A stretch of 64,000 bases of DNA, taken from Actinomadura spongiicola. GTDB lineage: Bacteria > Actinomycetota > Actinomycetes > Streptosporangiales > Streptosporangiaceae. Position numbers and translations under genes: made by a program. The stretch lies in assembly GCF_003432485.1 (NCBI RefSeq), contig NZ_QVNQ01000002.1, positions 744,001 to 808,000 of the forward strand, read 5' to 3'. This document shows, one piece after another, positions 16,481 to 23,433 of this stretch (position 1 is the stretch's first letter; each line of letters starts with the position of its first letter). The notes under the pieces were generated by a model. It was given only the letters and a program-made list of their open reading frames with translations, ran no database searches and was not told the DNA's origin.

Positions 16481-19400
16481 GTGCCTGAGGAGGGCGGCCC
16501 GGGTCCAGGCCGGTTTCCCGGCGGGGGGACGGCCCCCCGCGAGCTGTCAGTGCCCGCAGATGGCACGGTCCCCGGGGAATCGCAGGGGGGCGTCGACGAA
16601 TCCGAGTACGCGGCGCGCCTGCTGCGTTACCTGCGCGACCTGGCGCGGGCACGGCGCCGCCCGTCGCGGGACGTGTCCCGGCACGACCACGTCCACTGGC
16701 TGTGCGAGCTGCCCGGCGACGTCTACGTGGAGACGGACGCGGGACCAGGCGACGTCCTTTTCAGCGTTCCGGTCATCCCGCTGACGCCTCCGGCCGTGCT
16801 GGAGGAGTTCGATGGTTGGCTCGCCCTCCGCAACTGGTACCGGATACTGCGCGAACTGGCCGACCAGGAGGTGGTGCTGGCGACGGGACTGCTCGTCTGG
16901 CGTCCGGTCGTCAACGACCATCTGCTGAGCACGCCCGTGCGCATCGTCGTGGACGAGCGCACGGAGCGTATCGACGTCGTCCTGGCGGGGCACACGACCC
17001 TGCGGGACAGGGAACTGCTGTCGGGCCATCCCGGTTTCCGTGCCGCCGACTCGGTGTCGTACGCGGTCCGGGACGGGCAGGGATTCGGGTTGCACGCCTC
17101 GGTCGGGGACGTGCTGCGCACCTGGTGCTCCGCCGCGCTGGCCGCGCCGACCGGTTACCGCGACGACTGGACGCCCGACCCGGGCCAGGCGGCGCCCGTT
17201 CCGCAGATCAGGCTGGCTCCGGCGCTGGTCGTCCGCCCGCAGGGACGCGCGGCCGTCGCCGACTACCACGCCACGCTGCTGCGGCTCCTGCCCCGCGGTG
17301 TTCCGGAGGGCCTCGCGCGGCTCGCCTCGCCGTCGCGGCGGCCGCATGTCATGCACGTCCCGGACCGCGAGCCGCGGACCGTCCCGGACCTGCTCGTCGG
17401 ACTGCTCGGCCGCGGTCACCGCGTGCTGGTCGCCACCTCGGGCGCGGCCGCGTCGGGCGCGCTGCGCGCCGTCCTTCCGAAGGGACTCGTCGGCCTCACG
17501 GTCGCCGACCCGTCCACGGCGGTACGGACGGCGGAGGAGATCCTCACCCGTCCCGCCCCGGACGTGGACGCGCTGGCCGAACAGGAGAAGGCCGCCGCCC
17601 GGCACGCCGCCCGCCTCCGCGACCGGCTCCGCGACGGCGTCGACGGCGCTCTCGGTGGGGTTGAAGGCGGGGCCGATGGCGGGCAGGGCCCGGAGGAGGA
17701 GTTGCGTGCCGAGGCGCCGGACCTGGCGTGGATGCCGGTGCGTCCCGACCTGCCGCCCGGCCCCCCGATCTCCCGGGCCGAGGCCACGGAACTCGTCGTG
17801 CTGCTCGCGGAGGAGACCGCCGAACGCAAGGCCCGCACCGCGCAGCGGGACGTCGACCCGGGCGCGCTGCCCAGCGCCGCCTACGTCCGGACGCTGATCG
17901 AGACGGAGTCCGCCGCGGCGGAACGTGCCGAACGCTCCGAGACCGACCTGTCCCGGCGGCTGCGCGACACCGACGTCACGCTCCTCGCCCGGCTCGACGG
18001 CAACGCCTCCGTCGTGGCCGCCGCCCTCCGTGACCTCGGCCTGGAGGGTCATCCCGGGGGCTGGAACACCGCCGACCTCGCCGTGCGGGCGTTCGGTGAC
18101 GCGCTCGCGGGCCGCCGTCCGCTGATCTGGACGCGGGTCGCGGAGATGGCGTCCCGCGCCAGATGGGCCGACCAGGCCGTCGCGCAGGCGACCGGCCACC
18201 GCGTCGACCTGCCCGCCGACGCGGACCTGCGGGCCCTCGCCGCGGCCGCGCACGACCTGCGCGCCTACCTGGCGGACGGCGGCGCGCTCAAACGCGGGCC
18301 GCTGCGCTCCGCCGCGCAACGCCAGGCGGAACCGCTGCTGGCCGTCGTGCGGGTGGACGGAGCGTCGCCCACCACGCCCGAGCTGCTCGACCTCGTCCAC
18401 ACCGACCTCCTGGTGCGGATCACGTGCCGGGAACTCCAGTACGTCTGGGAGGCCGCGGGCATCTCGTTCCCCGCCGACCTTCCGCCCGCCGAACGGGTCG
18501 CCCGTTTCGTCCGCGCCCACGCGCGCCTCGGCCGCCTCCTGGACGCCGTGCCCGCGGTGGACGACACCAAGGCGCTCCTCGGCCGTTTCGGGCTGGCCGT
18601 TCCGCTGGAGCATCCCGTTCACTGGCACGAGTACGCGTCCGCGCTCCGCAACGCGTTGGACGGCCTCGGCGTCAACCGCGCCGCCGCCGACCTGGACGCC
18701 CTGCGCGACTCGATCGGTCCGGTCGGCGACGCCGATCCTCCCGAGCTGCGGGCCGCGCTGACCGCCATCGGCGCCCGTGACCCGGGCGCCTACGCCCGCG
18801 CGCTCGGGGCTCTCGCCGAGGCCCGCCACGAACGGTCCCTCCAGGTCCGCTGCGAGGAACTGCTCGCCCGCGTCCGGGCGGCCCATCCCGACCTCGCCAA
18901 CCTCATGATCGCCACCGATGGTGACGAGGCGTGGCACGACCGGGTCCGCCGCTGGGACGAGGCCTGGGCGTGGGCCCGTTCCGCCGCCCGCCGCATCGCC
19001 GAGCGGACCGAGTCGGAGGCGGAGCGGCTCCGCGACGCGCTCGCCGACGCCGAGGAGCGCCTGCGCGGCATCCGCGCCGACCTGACCGCCGCGCACGCCT
19101 GGGCGGCCGTCCGGACGAACCTTCCCGCGACGGCCACGAACCCGCCGGACATCGTCCCCGTGTGGATCCTCCCGCTCTGGCGCATTCCCGAGGTCCTCCC
19201 GCCCGCCCCCGGGTCGTTCGACGTCGTCATCGTGGACGGCGAGCACGAGGCCGGCGCGGAGGCGCTCTTCCTCCTCTGGCTGGCCCCTCGGATCATCCTG
19301 GTGGGCCCGCCGGGTTCGCAGCTCCCGCCGTTGGAGGGCCCGTCCCCGTCCACCGACCTGCCGCCCCACCTTCACGGGGTGATCACGCCGACGTCCCCGC

Positions 19401-19978
19401 TGTTCACGGCCCTGACGACCCGTCCGTCCGCGCCCCCCGAGCCGCGGGCCGCCGCACCGACCGTCCCGGCGCCCGCACCGGGCCGGGACGCGTCGCCGCG
19501 AGTGGAGACCGAGCGCCTTCCCGTGTTCGATGAACGACCCGTGGCCCCGCGACCGGACGTCCCGGCCCCCCAGCCGCAGCCCGTCGAAACCGTGCCGGCC
19601 GAGACCGTGCCCATCGAAACGGTGCCCGTTGAAACGGTGCCCGTTGAAACGGTGCCCGTTGAAACGGTGCCCGTTGAAACGGTGCCGGTCGAGACCGTGA
19701 CCGTCGAACCGGCGGCGGTCGAGTCCGTGCCCGTCGCCCCGCCGGACGACGCTTCGCCCCCCGAGCCGGCGCAGGTCACACGCGGCCGGTCGATCGTCTC
19801 CTACAAGCGGCCCGAGCTGGTCGAGATCGTCGGCCGTATAGCCGTCCGCGAGCCGGACCTGTCCGACGACCAGATCGTCGAACTGGCCGCTCGCCTCCTC
19901 GCCTGCCCGCCCGACGAGGAACTCCTCGTCGGCGCCCGCCTCCGCTACGCCGTGAAGGCGTACCGGGGCCGCGCCTAG
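16481..19978 (+). CDS. Large helicase-derived protein lacking ATPase motifs
   Basis: 1165-aa cytoplasmic protein. Around residues 287-330 it reads HVMHVPDREPRTVPDLLVGL then HRVLVATSGAAASGALRAVL, the layout of an SF1 (Upf1-like) helicase where the P-loop GxxGxGKT should stand, but no Gly-Lys-Thr is present. Around 913-950 SFDVVIVDGEHEAGAEALFL and ILVGPPGSQLPP match SF1 motifs II and III, with the motif II Asp-Glu changed to Asp-Gly. Between them lies a long helical insert. No second RecA domain follows; instead come a Pro/Glu linker with VETVP pentapeptide repeats (~1033-1085) and a C-terminal helical domain (RPELVEIVGRIA). GTG start behind GGGAGGGAAGGAG. It is probably a non-ATPase scaffold or binding protein. 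The function is unknown. Confidence 0.7.
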   Translation: MPEEGGPGPGRFPGGGTAPRELSVPADGTVPGESQGGVDESEYAARLLRYLRDLARARRRPSRDVSRHDHVHWLCELPGDVYVETDAGPGDVLFSVPVIPLTPPAVLEEFDGWLALRNWYRILRELADQEVVLATGLLVWRPVVNDHLLSTPVRIVVDERTERIDVVLAGHTTLRDRELLSGHPGFRAADSVSYAVRDGQGFGLHASVGDVLRTWCSAALAAPTGYRDDWTPDPGQAAPVPQIRLAPALVVRPQGRAAVADYHATLLRLLPRGVPEGLARLASPSRRPHVMHVPDREPRTVPDLLVGLLGRGHRVLVATSGAAASGALRAVLPKGLVGLTVADPSTAVRTAEEILTRPAPDVDALAEQEKAAARHAARLRDRLRDGVDGALGGVEGGADGGQGPEEELRAEAPDLAWMPVRPDLPPGPPISRAEATELVVLLAEETAERKARTAQRDVDPGALPSAAYVRTLIETESAAAERAERSETDLSRRLRDTDVTLLARLDGNASVVAAALRDLGLEGHPGGWNTADLAVRAFGDALAGRRPLIWTRVAEMASRARWADQAVAQATGHRVDLPADADLRALAAAAHDLRAYLADGGALKRGPLRSAAQRQAEPLLAVVRVDGASPTTPELLDLVHTDLLVRITCRELQYVWEAAGISFPADLPPAERVARFVRAHARLGRLLDAVPAVDDTKALLGRFGLAVPLEHPVHWHEYASALRNALDGLGVNRAAADLDALRDSIGPVGDADPPELRAALTAIGARDPGAYARALGALAEARHERSLQVRCEELLARVRAAHPDLANLMIATDGDEAWHDRVRRWDEAWAWARSAARRIAERTESEAERLRDALADAEERLRGIRADLTAAHAWAAVRTNLPATATNPPDIVPVWILPLWRIPEVLPPAPGSFDVVIVDGEHEAGAEALFLLWLAPRIILVGPPGSQLPPLEGPSPSTDLPPHLHGVITPTSPLFTALTTRPSAPPEPRAAAPTVPAPAPGRDASPRVETERLPVFDERPVAPRPDVPAPQPQPVETVPAETVPIETVPVETVPVETVPVETVPVETVPVETVTVEPAAVESVPVAPPDDASPPEPAQVTRGRSIVSYKRPELVEIVGRIAVREPDLSDDQIVELAARLLACPPDEELLVGARLRYAVKAYRGRA
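19576..19735 (+). repeat. 15-bp in-frame tandem repeats (VETVP)
   Basis: Unit GGTGCCCGTTGAAAC is repeated four times without change at 19621-19680, and degenerate units extend the array to about 19576-19735. Each unit encodes Val-Glu-Thr-Val-Pro. The identical central copies show recent expansion, and the length should vary between strains. Confidence 0.9.
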
Positions 19979-20001
19979 CCGAACGGGCCCTCCTAAAGAA
20001 G

Positions 20002-20049
20002 GGAATGAAGCATTCCGTTCTGATATAGTGGAGCGGAATGATTCGTTCC
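20002..20049 (+). promoter_or_regulatory. Promoter flanked by twin palindromic operators
   Basis: GGAATGAAGCATTCC (20002-20016) and GGAATGATTCGTTCC (20035-20049) are related palindromes spaced 33 bp (about three turns), and a good -10 hexamer TATAGT lies between them at 20024-20029. The next gene starts at 20066. This is the arrangement of a promoter closed by two repressor dimers. The regulator could be the downstream winged-helix protein or an unlinked TetR-type protein. Confidence 0.6.
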
Positions 20050-20065
20050 AGGTAGAGGCGGGGTC

Positions 20066-21163
20066 ATGATGCGGGTACTGGACCGGCGGACGCTGAACCG
20101 GGCGGCACTGGAGCGGCAGCTTCTCCTGAAGCGGTCCGACATGTCGGTCAGGGAAGCGATCGAACGGCTCGTCGCCTTGCAGGCGCAGGAGACCAACATG
20201 CCGTACCACGGCCTGTGGACGAGGCTGGCCGGGTTCAAGCAACAGCAGCTCACGGACCTCATGACGGATCGTTCCGCCGTACGCGGAACGATGCTCAGAG
20301 GCACCCAGCACCTGGCGCTGGCCGACGACTACCTGTGGCTGCGCCCGCTCGTCCACGTGTGCCTCCTGCGGGCACGCCAGGCAGCGTTCGGCCGTGTCAC
20401 CAAGGACTGGGACCTGGACGAACTCGCCACCGAGGCCCGCAAGCTCCTCGACGGCCGGGTTCTGACCCGTCCGCGCCTCGCCCGCGAACTCGCCGAGCTG
20501 TGGCCGGGCCGGGACGTGCAGGCCCTCGGCTGGTCGGCGCAGGCGCTGCTGTCCGTCGTCCACCCGCCGCCCAGCGGAACCTGGAACGTCGCGGGCGCCA
20601 CCCCGTTCGCCCTGGCGGAGGACTGGATCGGGAGGCCGCTCGCCGAGGGGGTCGGCCCCGCTCGGCTGATCGGCCGCTACCTGGCCGCGTTCGGGCCCGC
20701 GTCCGTCAAGGACTTCCAGATGTGGTCCGGTCTGCGCCGGATGGACGCCGCCTTCGCGGAACTGCGGTCCGAGCTGCGTGTCTACCGGGACGAGAACGGC
20801 GTGGAACTGTTCGACCTGCCCGACGCGCGGCTTCCCGGCGACGGGCCCGCTCCCGTCCGGTTCCTTCCCGGGTTCGACAACCTGGTCCTCGCCTACGCCG
20901 ACCGCACCCGCCTCATGACCGACGAGCACCGCAAGATCGTATGCGTGGGTTCGGAGATCAAGCCCACGCTGCTGGTGGACGGGCGCGTCCACGGGCTCTG
21001 GACGCTTAAGCACGACAGGAAGACGGACGCCGCGACCCTGAGCGTCGAGCTCTTCGCGCCGCTTCCGGACGAACCGGCCGTCGAGGAGGAGGCGGCCCGC
21101 CTGCTGGACTTCGCGGCCCCCGGGGCCGCCCACGACATCCGCGTCGCCGCCTGGACGGGCTGA
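20066..21163 (+). CDS. Winged-helix DNA-binding protein, AlkX/YcaQ-like (HTH_42)
   Basis: 365-aa protein of the HTH_42 superfamily, which includes DNA glycosylases of the AlkX/YcaQ and AlkZ type that remove alkylated or crosslinked bases. The N-terminal tandem winged helices contain LVALQAQET near residue 40; LQAQ is equivalent to the QxQ active-site motif of that family. The C-terminal half ends with a beta-rich region (TLLVDGRVHGLWTLKHD). Start ATG 20066, or 20069 next to it, behind GGCGGGG. The promoter has twin palindromes. A role in DNA repair or in self-resistance to a genotoxin is possible, but no biosynthetic genes are adjacent. Confidence 0.75.
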   Translation: MMRVLDRRTLNRAALERQLLLKRSDMSVREAIERLVALQAQETNMPYHGLWTRLAGFKQQQLTDLMTDRSAVRGTMLRGTQHLALADDYLWLRPLVHVCLLRARQAAFGRVTKDWDLDELATEARKLLDGRVLTRPRLARELAELWPGRDVQALGWSAQALLSVVHPPPSGTWNVAGATPFALAEDWIGRPLAEGVGPARLIGRYLAAFGPASVKDFQMWSGLRRMDAAFAELRSELRVYRDENGVELFDLPDARLPGDGPAPVRFLPGFDNLVLAYADRTRLMTDEHRKIVCVGSEIKPTLLVDGRVHGLWTLKHDRKTDAATLSVELFAPLPDEPAVEEEAARLLDFAAPGAAHDIRVAAWTG

Positions 21164-21198
21164 CCGCCCCGGTGCCGCGCACGGAAGAAACGGCGGCG

Positions 21199-21230
21199 GG
21201 CTCCGGGGGTTTTACCCTGCCCCCGGAGCC
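21199..21230. terminator. Bidirectional GC-rich hairpin
   Basis: GGCTCCGGGGG (21199-21209) pairs with CCCCCGGAGCC (21220-21230) around a 10-nt loop. It lies 36 bp past the winged-helix gene and 40 bp past the 3' side of the minus-strand tRNA-like RNA, so it can end both transcripts. Confidence 0.75.
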
Positions 21231-21269
21231 CTTGTGGTCGCCGTCGTCATGCTCCTCCCGGCGATGATC

Positions 21270-21372
21270 CGGCGACTGATGAGACTCCTTCGCCGCGCTC
21301 TACCGTTGAGCTACCGCGGCACGAGAGCCGCGGGTCAGATTCGAACTGACACTTCGGGAAAGGCAGTCGCCG
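21270..21372 (-). ncRNA. Circularly permuted tRNA-like RNA module B
   Basis: Read 5' to 3' on the minus strand. A 9-bp outer stem (21372-21364 with 21278-21270, CGGCGACTG/CAGTCGCCG) encloses: a T-arm with 5-bp stem and loop TTCGAAT (21350-21334); a perfect 7-bp acceptor-length stem CCGCGGC/GCCGCGG (21333-21327 with 21320-21314) closed by the 6-nt loop TCTCGT; TA at 21313-21312, like U8-A9; and a D-arm GCTC-AACGGTA-GAGC (21311-21297). So the T-arm comes before the D-arm and the acceptor stem is closed, unlike a real tRNA. There is no anticodon arm or CCA end. This organisation fits the tRNA-mimic domain of bacterial Y RNAs (YrlA class). Confidence 0.8.
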
Positions 21373-21431
21373 CCGCCTGAGGGGAACGGCATATGCTGAT
21401 TCTGGAGCGAGAGCCTGAGATTAACGTGGCC

Positions 21432-21489
21432 GCCTCTACCGGACTTGGGCCACCCGGGCGCGAATGCCCGGGGGTGGATTCGAACCACC
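21432..21489 (-). ncRNA. Circularly permuted tRNA-like RNA module A
   Basis: Second copy of the same design, 60 nt upstream of module B on the same strand: T-arm GGTGG-TTCGAAT-CCACC (21489-21473), immediately followed by a perfect 7-bp stem CCCGGGC/GCCCGGG (21472-21466 with 21459-21453) with 6-nt loop ATTCGC, then TG, then a D-arm-like GCCCAAGTCCGGTAGAGGC (21450-21432) with the GG and A expected in a D-loop. The stem sequences differ completely from module B while the architecture is identical, so the fold, not the sequence, is conserved. The outer pairing partner is less clear than for module B. Confidence 0.78.
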
Positions 21490-21530
21490 AGTGTCACCGC
21501 TTGTCAGACTGAGCTTCATCCTCAGCTTTC

Positions 21531-21571
21531 GCGCCCTTGCGGGCGCTCCCCCCGCGCTCCAGCGGGGGGAG
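21531..21571 (-). ncRNA. Two leader hairpins upstream of the tRNA-like modules
   Basis: Just past the stop of the 245-aa gene, the minus strand forms a perfect 10-bp hairpin (21571-21562 with 21555-21546, loop TGGAGC) followed at once by a 6-bp hairpin GCGCCC-GCAA-GGGCGC (21546-21531) with a GNRA tetraloop; the two share base 21546. They could be a terminator for the protein gene, a processing site, or the 5' domain of the tRNA-like RNA. The stretch between here and module A also holds a CTGAG/CTCAG hairpin (21525-21509). Confidence 0.6.
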
Positions 21572-21576
21572 TCCGG

Positions 21577-22314
21577 TCATGCGAACAGGTAACCGAAAAT
21601 CGCGTCGCCGGCCTGCCGGTCGTCGACCTCGGTCGCGTTCGCCTCCTCTCGGGCGTACTTGACGGCGGACTGGAGCCGGTCGACCCGGTCGCGCAGTTCG
21701 TTCACCCGGCGCGCGGGCAGCGCCCCGGAGAACGCGACCTTCGTCCACGTTCCGACGATGACGTCTTCGGTGAAGGCCTCGACCTGCGCGGGGTGCTTCT
21801 CCGTCGCCTCGTAGAGCACGTGCGCGCGGGGCACCTTCTTCGTCCGGGACGTTTCGACCGGATCGGTGCGCCACACGTCCTGGCTCTCGTCGTAGGTCCA
21901 CGACTCGGCGGAGTCCAGGACGGGCAGTTTGTCGACGAACGAGTGCAGTTCGGCGAGCTGCTTCTCCAGGAACAGCAGGTAGGTGACCGGGACCTGGGCC
22001 AGGATCGTCCGCCCGTCCACGACCACGTCGGCGCGGGCGTCGCGGTTCGCCCAGTCCTTGGTGGCGACCACGTCGAACAGCCGGGTCAGGGACTTCGCGA
22101 CGTCGCGCAGCGCGTCCTCCGACCGCACCTGGACCTTGGTGGACTCCGGCGGAAGCGTCTCGCCCTCGTCGTCCTTAGGCCGGTAGACGCGGGAGATTCC
22201 GGACAGCAGCGCCGGCTTCTGCAGGGTGCGCAGAACGTCGGCGATCTCACGCTGAGCGCGGCCCTTCGCGCCTTTCTCGACGGCGATGATCTGATTGAGC
22301 CTTGCCACGTCCAT
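21577..22314 (-). CDS. Conserved protein of unknown function linked to a tRNA-like RNA
   Basis: 245-aa soluble protein starting MDVARLNQIIAVEKGAK, with no transmembrane segment or catalytic motif I can name. Striking segments are LQKPALLSGISRVYRP near residue 30, VPVTYLLFLEKQL near 110 and a C-terminal REEANATEV followed by AIFGYLFA. I recall very similar proteins in many actinobacteria and actinophages without assigned function, which I cannot verify here. ATG 22314 is chosen over longer in-frame starts because GAAGGG precedes it. The tRNA-like RNA begins within 6-60 nt of its stop on the same strand, so protein and RNA are probably co-expressed and may form an RNP. Confidence 0.75.
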   Translation of the reverse strand: MDVARLNQIIAVEKGAKGRAQREIADVLRTLQKPALLSGISRVYRPKDDEGETLPPESTKVQVRSEDALRDVAKSLTRLFDVVATKDWANRDARADVVVDGRTILAQVPVTYLLFLEKQLAELHSFVDKLPVLDSAESWTYDESQDVWRTDPVETSRTKKVPRAHVLYEATEKHPAQVEAFTEDVIVGTWTKVAFSGALPARRVNELRDRVDRLQSAVKYAREEANATEVDDRQAGDAIFGYLFA

Positions 22315-22342
22315 CAACCCTTCCCCGTGTCGAACGGGGCCT

Positions 22343-22372
22343 ACGCTACGGACCGCGGCGAAGAATCCACAA
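22343..22372 (-). promoter_or_regulatory. Candidate promoter of the 245-aa protein and tRNA-like RNA
   Basis: On the minus strand TTGTGG (22372-22367) and TAGCGT (22348-22343) are separated by 18 bp, placing the transcript start 20-25 nt before the ATG at 22314. The -35 match is moderate. The rest of the 22315-22470 gap is AT-richer and must also contain the promoter of the divergent gene. Confidence 0.35.
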
Positions 22373-22470
22373 TTGTTTTTCCGAACCTCCGAAGCCACGC
22401 TTGGTAACCGGGAAATCCGGAAGAGTCATGCCGTGGGCGGGGGTCGGAGGCATCGGGCATACTCGCGGGC

Positions 22471-22851
22471 GTGACGACAGAGGAACTGGTTCAGGTTTGG
22501 CGCGACGTCATTCTGGGCGACGAGAAGTCCTGGGTTCTCTTCGAGCACGGGACGTGCGTCATTCTCATGGAGCCCGAGGAAGACCTGGCCGCGCAGGCGG
22601 TCGAACTGCTGAGCGAGTACGGACCCGTCGATCTGGGCAGCCCGGCCGGTGATTTCGGGACGGTCGACCTCGCCGCCGCGCCCGGATGGAGCGTGTACGG
22701 GCACCACGACGACATCCTCACCTATGTGGCTCCCGAGGAGGTCGATGAGGGGGCCAGGAGTGTGGACGTGGGCCTTTTGGGGCGGTCCAAACGGGACAGG
22801 GACGGGCACGAACTCAATGTCGTCCACGTGGAGGACAGGCGACCGGCGTGA
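22471..22851 (+). CDS. Hypothetical protein, 126 aa
   Basis: Small acidic cytoplasmic protein (TTEELVQVWRDVILGDEKSW start, HHDDILTYVAPEEVDEG near residue 75). It looks like a compact alpha/beta domain; family not recognised. GTG start at 22471. It is followed after 12 bp by another small protein gene, suggesting a two-gene operon. Confidence 0.6.
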   Translation: MTTEELVQVWRDVILGDEKSWVLFEHGTCVILMEPEEDLAAQAVELLSEYGPVDLGSPAGDFGTVDLAAAPGWSVYGHHDDILTYVAPEEVDEGARSVDVGLLGRSKRDRDGHELNVVHVEDRRPA

Positions 22852-22863
22852 AATCGCCGCCCG

Positions 22864-23433
22864 ATGTCCCAAGAAGTCTGTACAAATGTCCGTGTGGCCG
22901 AATGGGACGGGGAGGCGCTGGCGCGGCTGCGGTCCGCCGCGCATCGCGGGGACGCGGACGCCGGGCTCGACGTCCTGCGGGAGCGTCCCCTGGAACCGGT
23001 CCTCCAGTACGCCGGGGACGTGGCGCTGGCGGCCGTGGCACAGGAACGCCCCGAGGGCGCCCGACTCGCCGAGGAGTGCCGTGCGCTGCTCAGCGAACGG
23101 GCCCTACCCGGGGACATGGTGCTCGCCGCCGAACTGGCCGCGCCACCCGGACACGACCCCGCCCTGACCTCGCTCCCCGTCGACCTCGGGGCCGTGGCGG
23201 CGGCGATGGACGGCGGCCTCCACGTCCTCGACCTCGAACGCGGCGACGTCCTGCCCCTGGACGAGGTGCTCTTCGACGAGGCGCCCGACGATGAACCGCG
23301 TGACGCCGGGCGCTGGCTTCCGATCCCTCCGATCCCTCCGGTCGCGCCGCCGGAAGGCGAGGACGCCAGGCGCGGCGCGGCCCGCGCGTGGCTCGCCGAA
23401 CAGGGGTACCGCCCGGCCCCGAGAACCCTCTAA
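22864..23433 (+). CDS. UPF0158-like hypothetical protein
   Basis: 189-aa cytoplasmic protein. The N-terminal ~95 residues are helical and Ala/Leu/Glu-rich (EALARLRSAAHRGDADAGLD), resembling a repeat scaffold. The C-terminal part, VDLGAVAAAMDGGLHVLDLE then RGDVLPLDEV, resembles UPF0158 proteins of unknown function. ATG start 12 bp after the previous gene. Its 3' end overlaps the 3' end of convergent lysX by 4 bp. Confidence 0.55.
   Translation: MSQEVCTNVRVAEWDGEALARLRSAAHRGDADAGLDVLRERPLEPVLQYAGDVALAAVAQERPEGARLAEECRALLSERALPGDMVLAAELAAPPGHDPALTSLPVDLGAVAAAMDGGLHVLDLERGDVLPLDEVLFDEAPDDEPRDAGRWLPIPPIPPVAPPEGEDARRGAARAWLAEQGYRPAPRTL

Noticed and set aside
19576..19735. CRISPR-like array
   Set aside because: Contiguous 15-bp units with no spacers, in frame within a gene; it is a coding minisatellite.
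16547..21133. 1528-codon open frame on the minus strand
   Set aside because: Antisense of the pseudo-helicase and winged-helix genes; Arg/Gly-rich without domains, caused by high third-position GC.
21297..21350. A normal tRNA gene on the minus strand
   Set aside because: The T-arm lies 5' of the D-arm, the acceptor stem is closed by 6 nt, and there is no anticodon arm or room for CCA; it cannot be a mature tRNA without an unseen rearrangement.
21300..21497. 65-codon open frame on the minus strand across the tRNA-like region
   Set aside because: It is the translation of T-arm and acceptor sequences (NLTRGSRAAVAQR style), lacks a ribosome site, and the RNA folding explains the conservation better.
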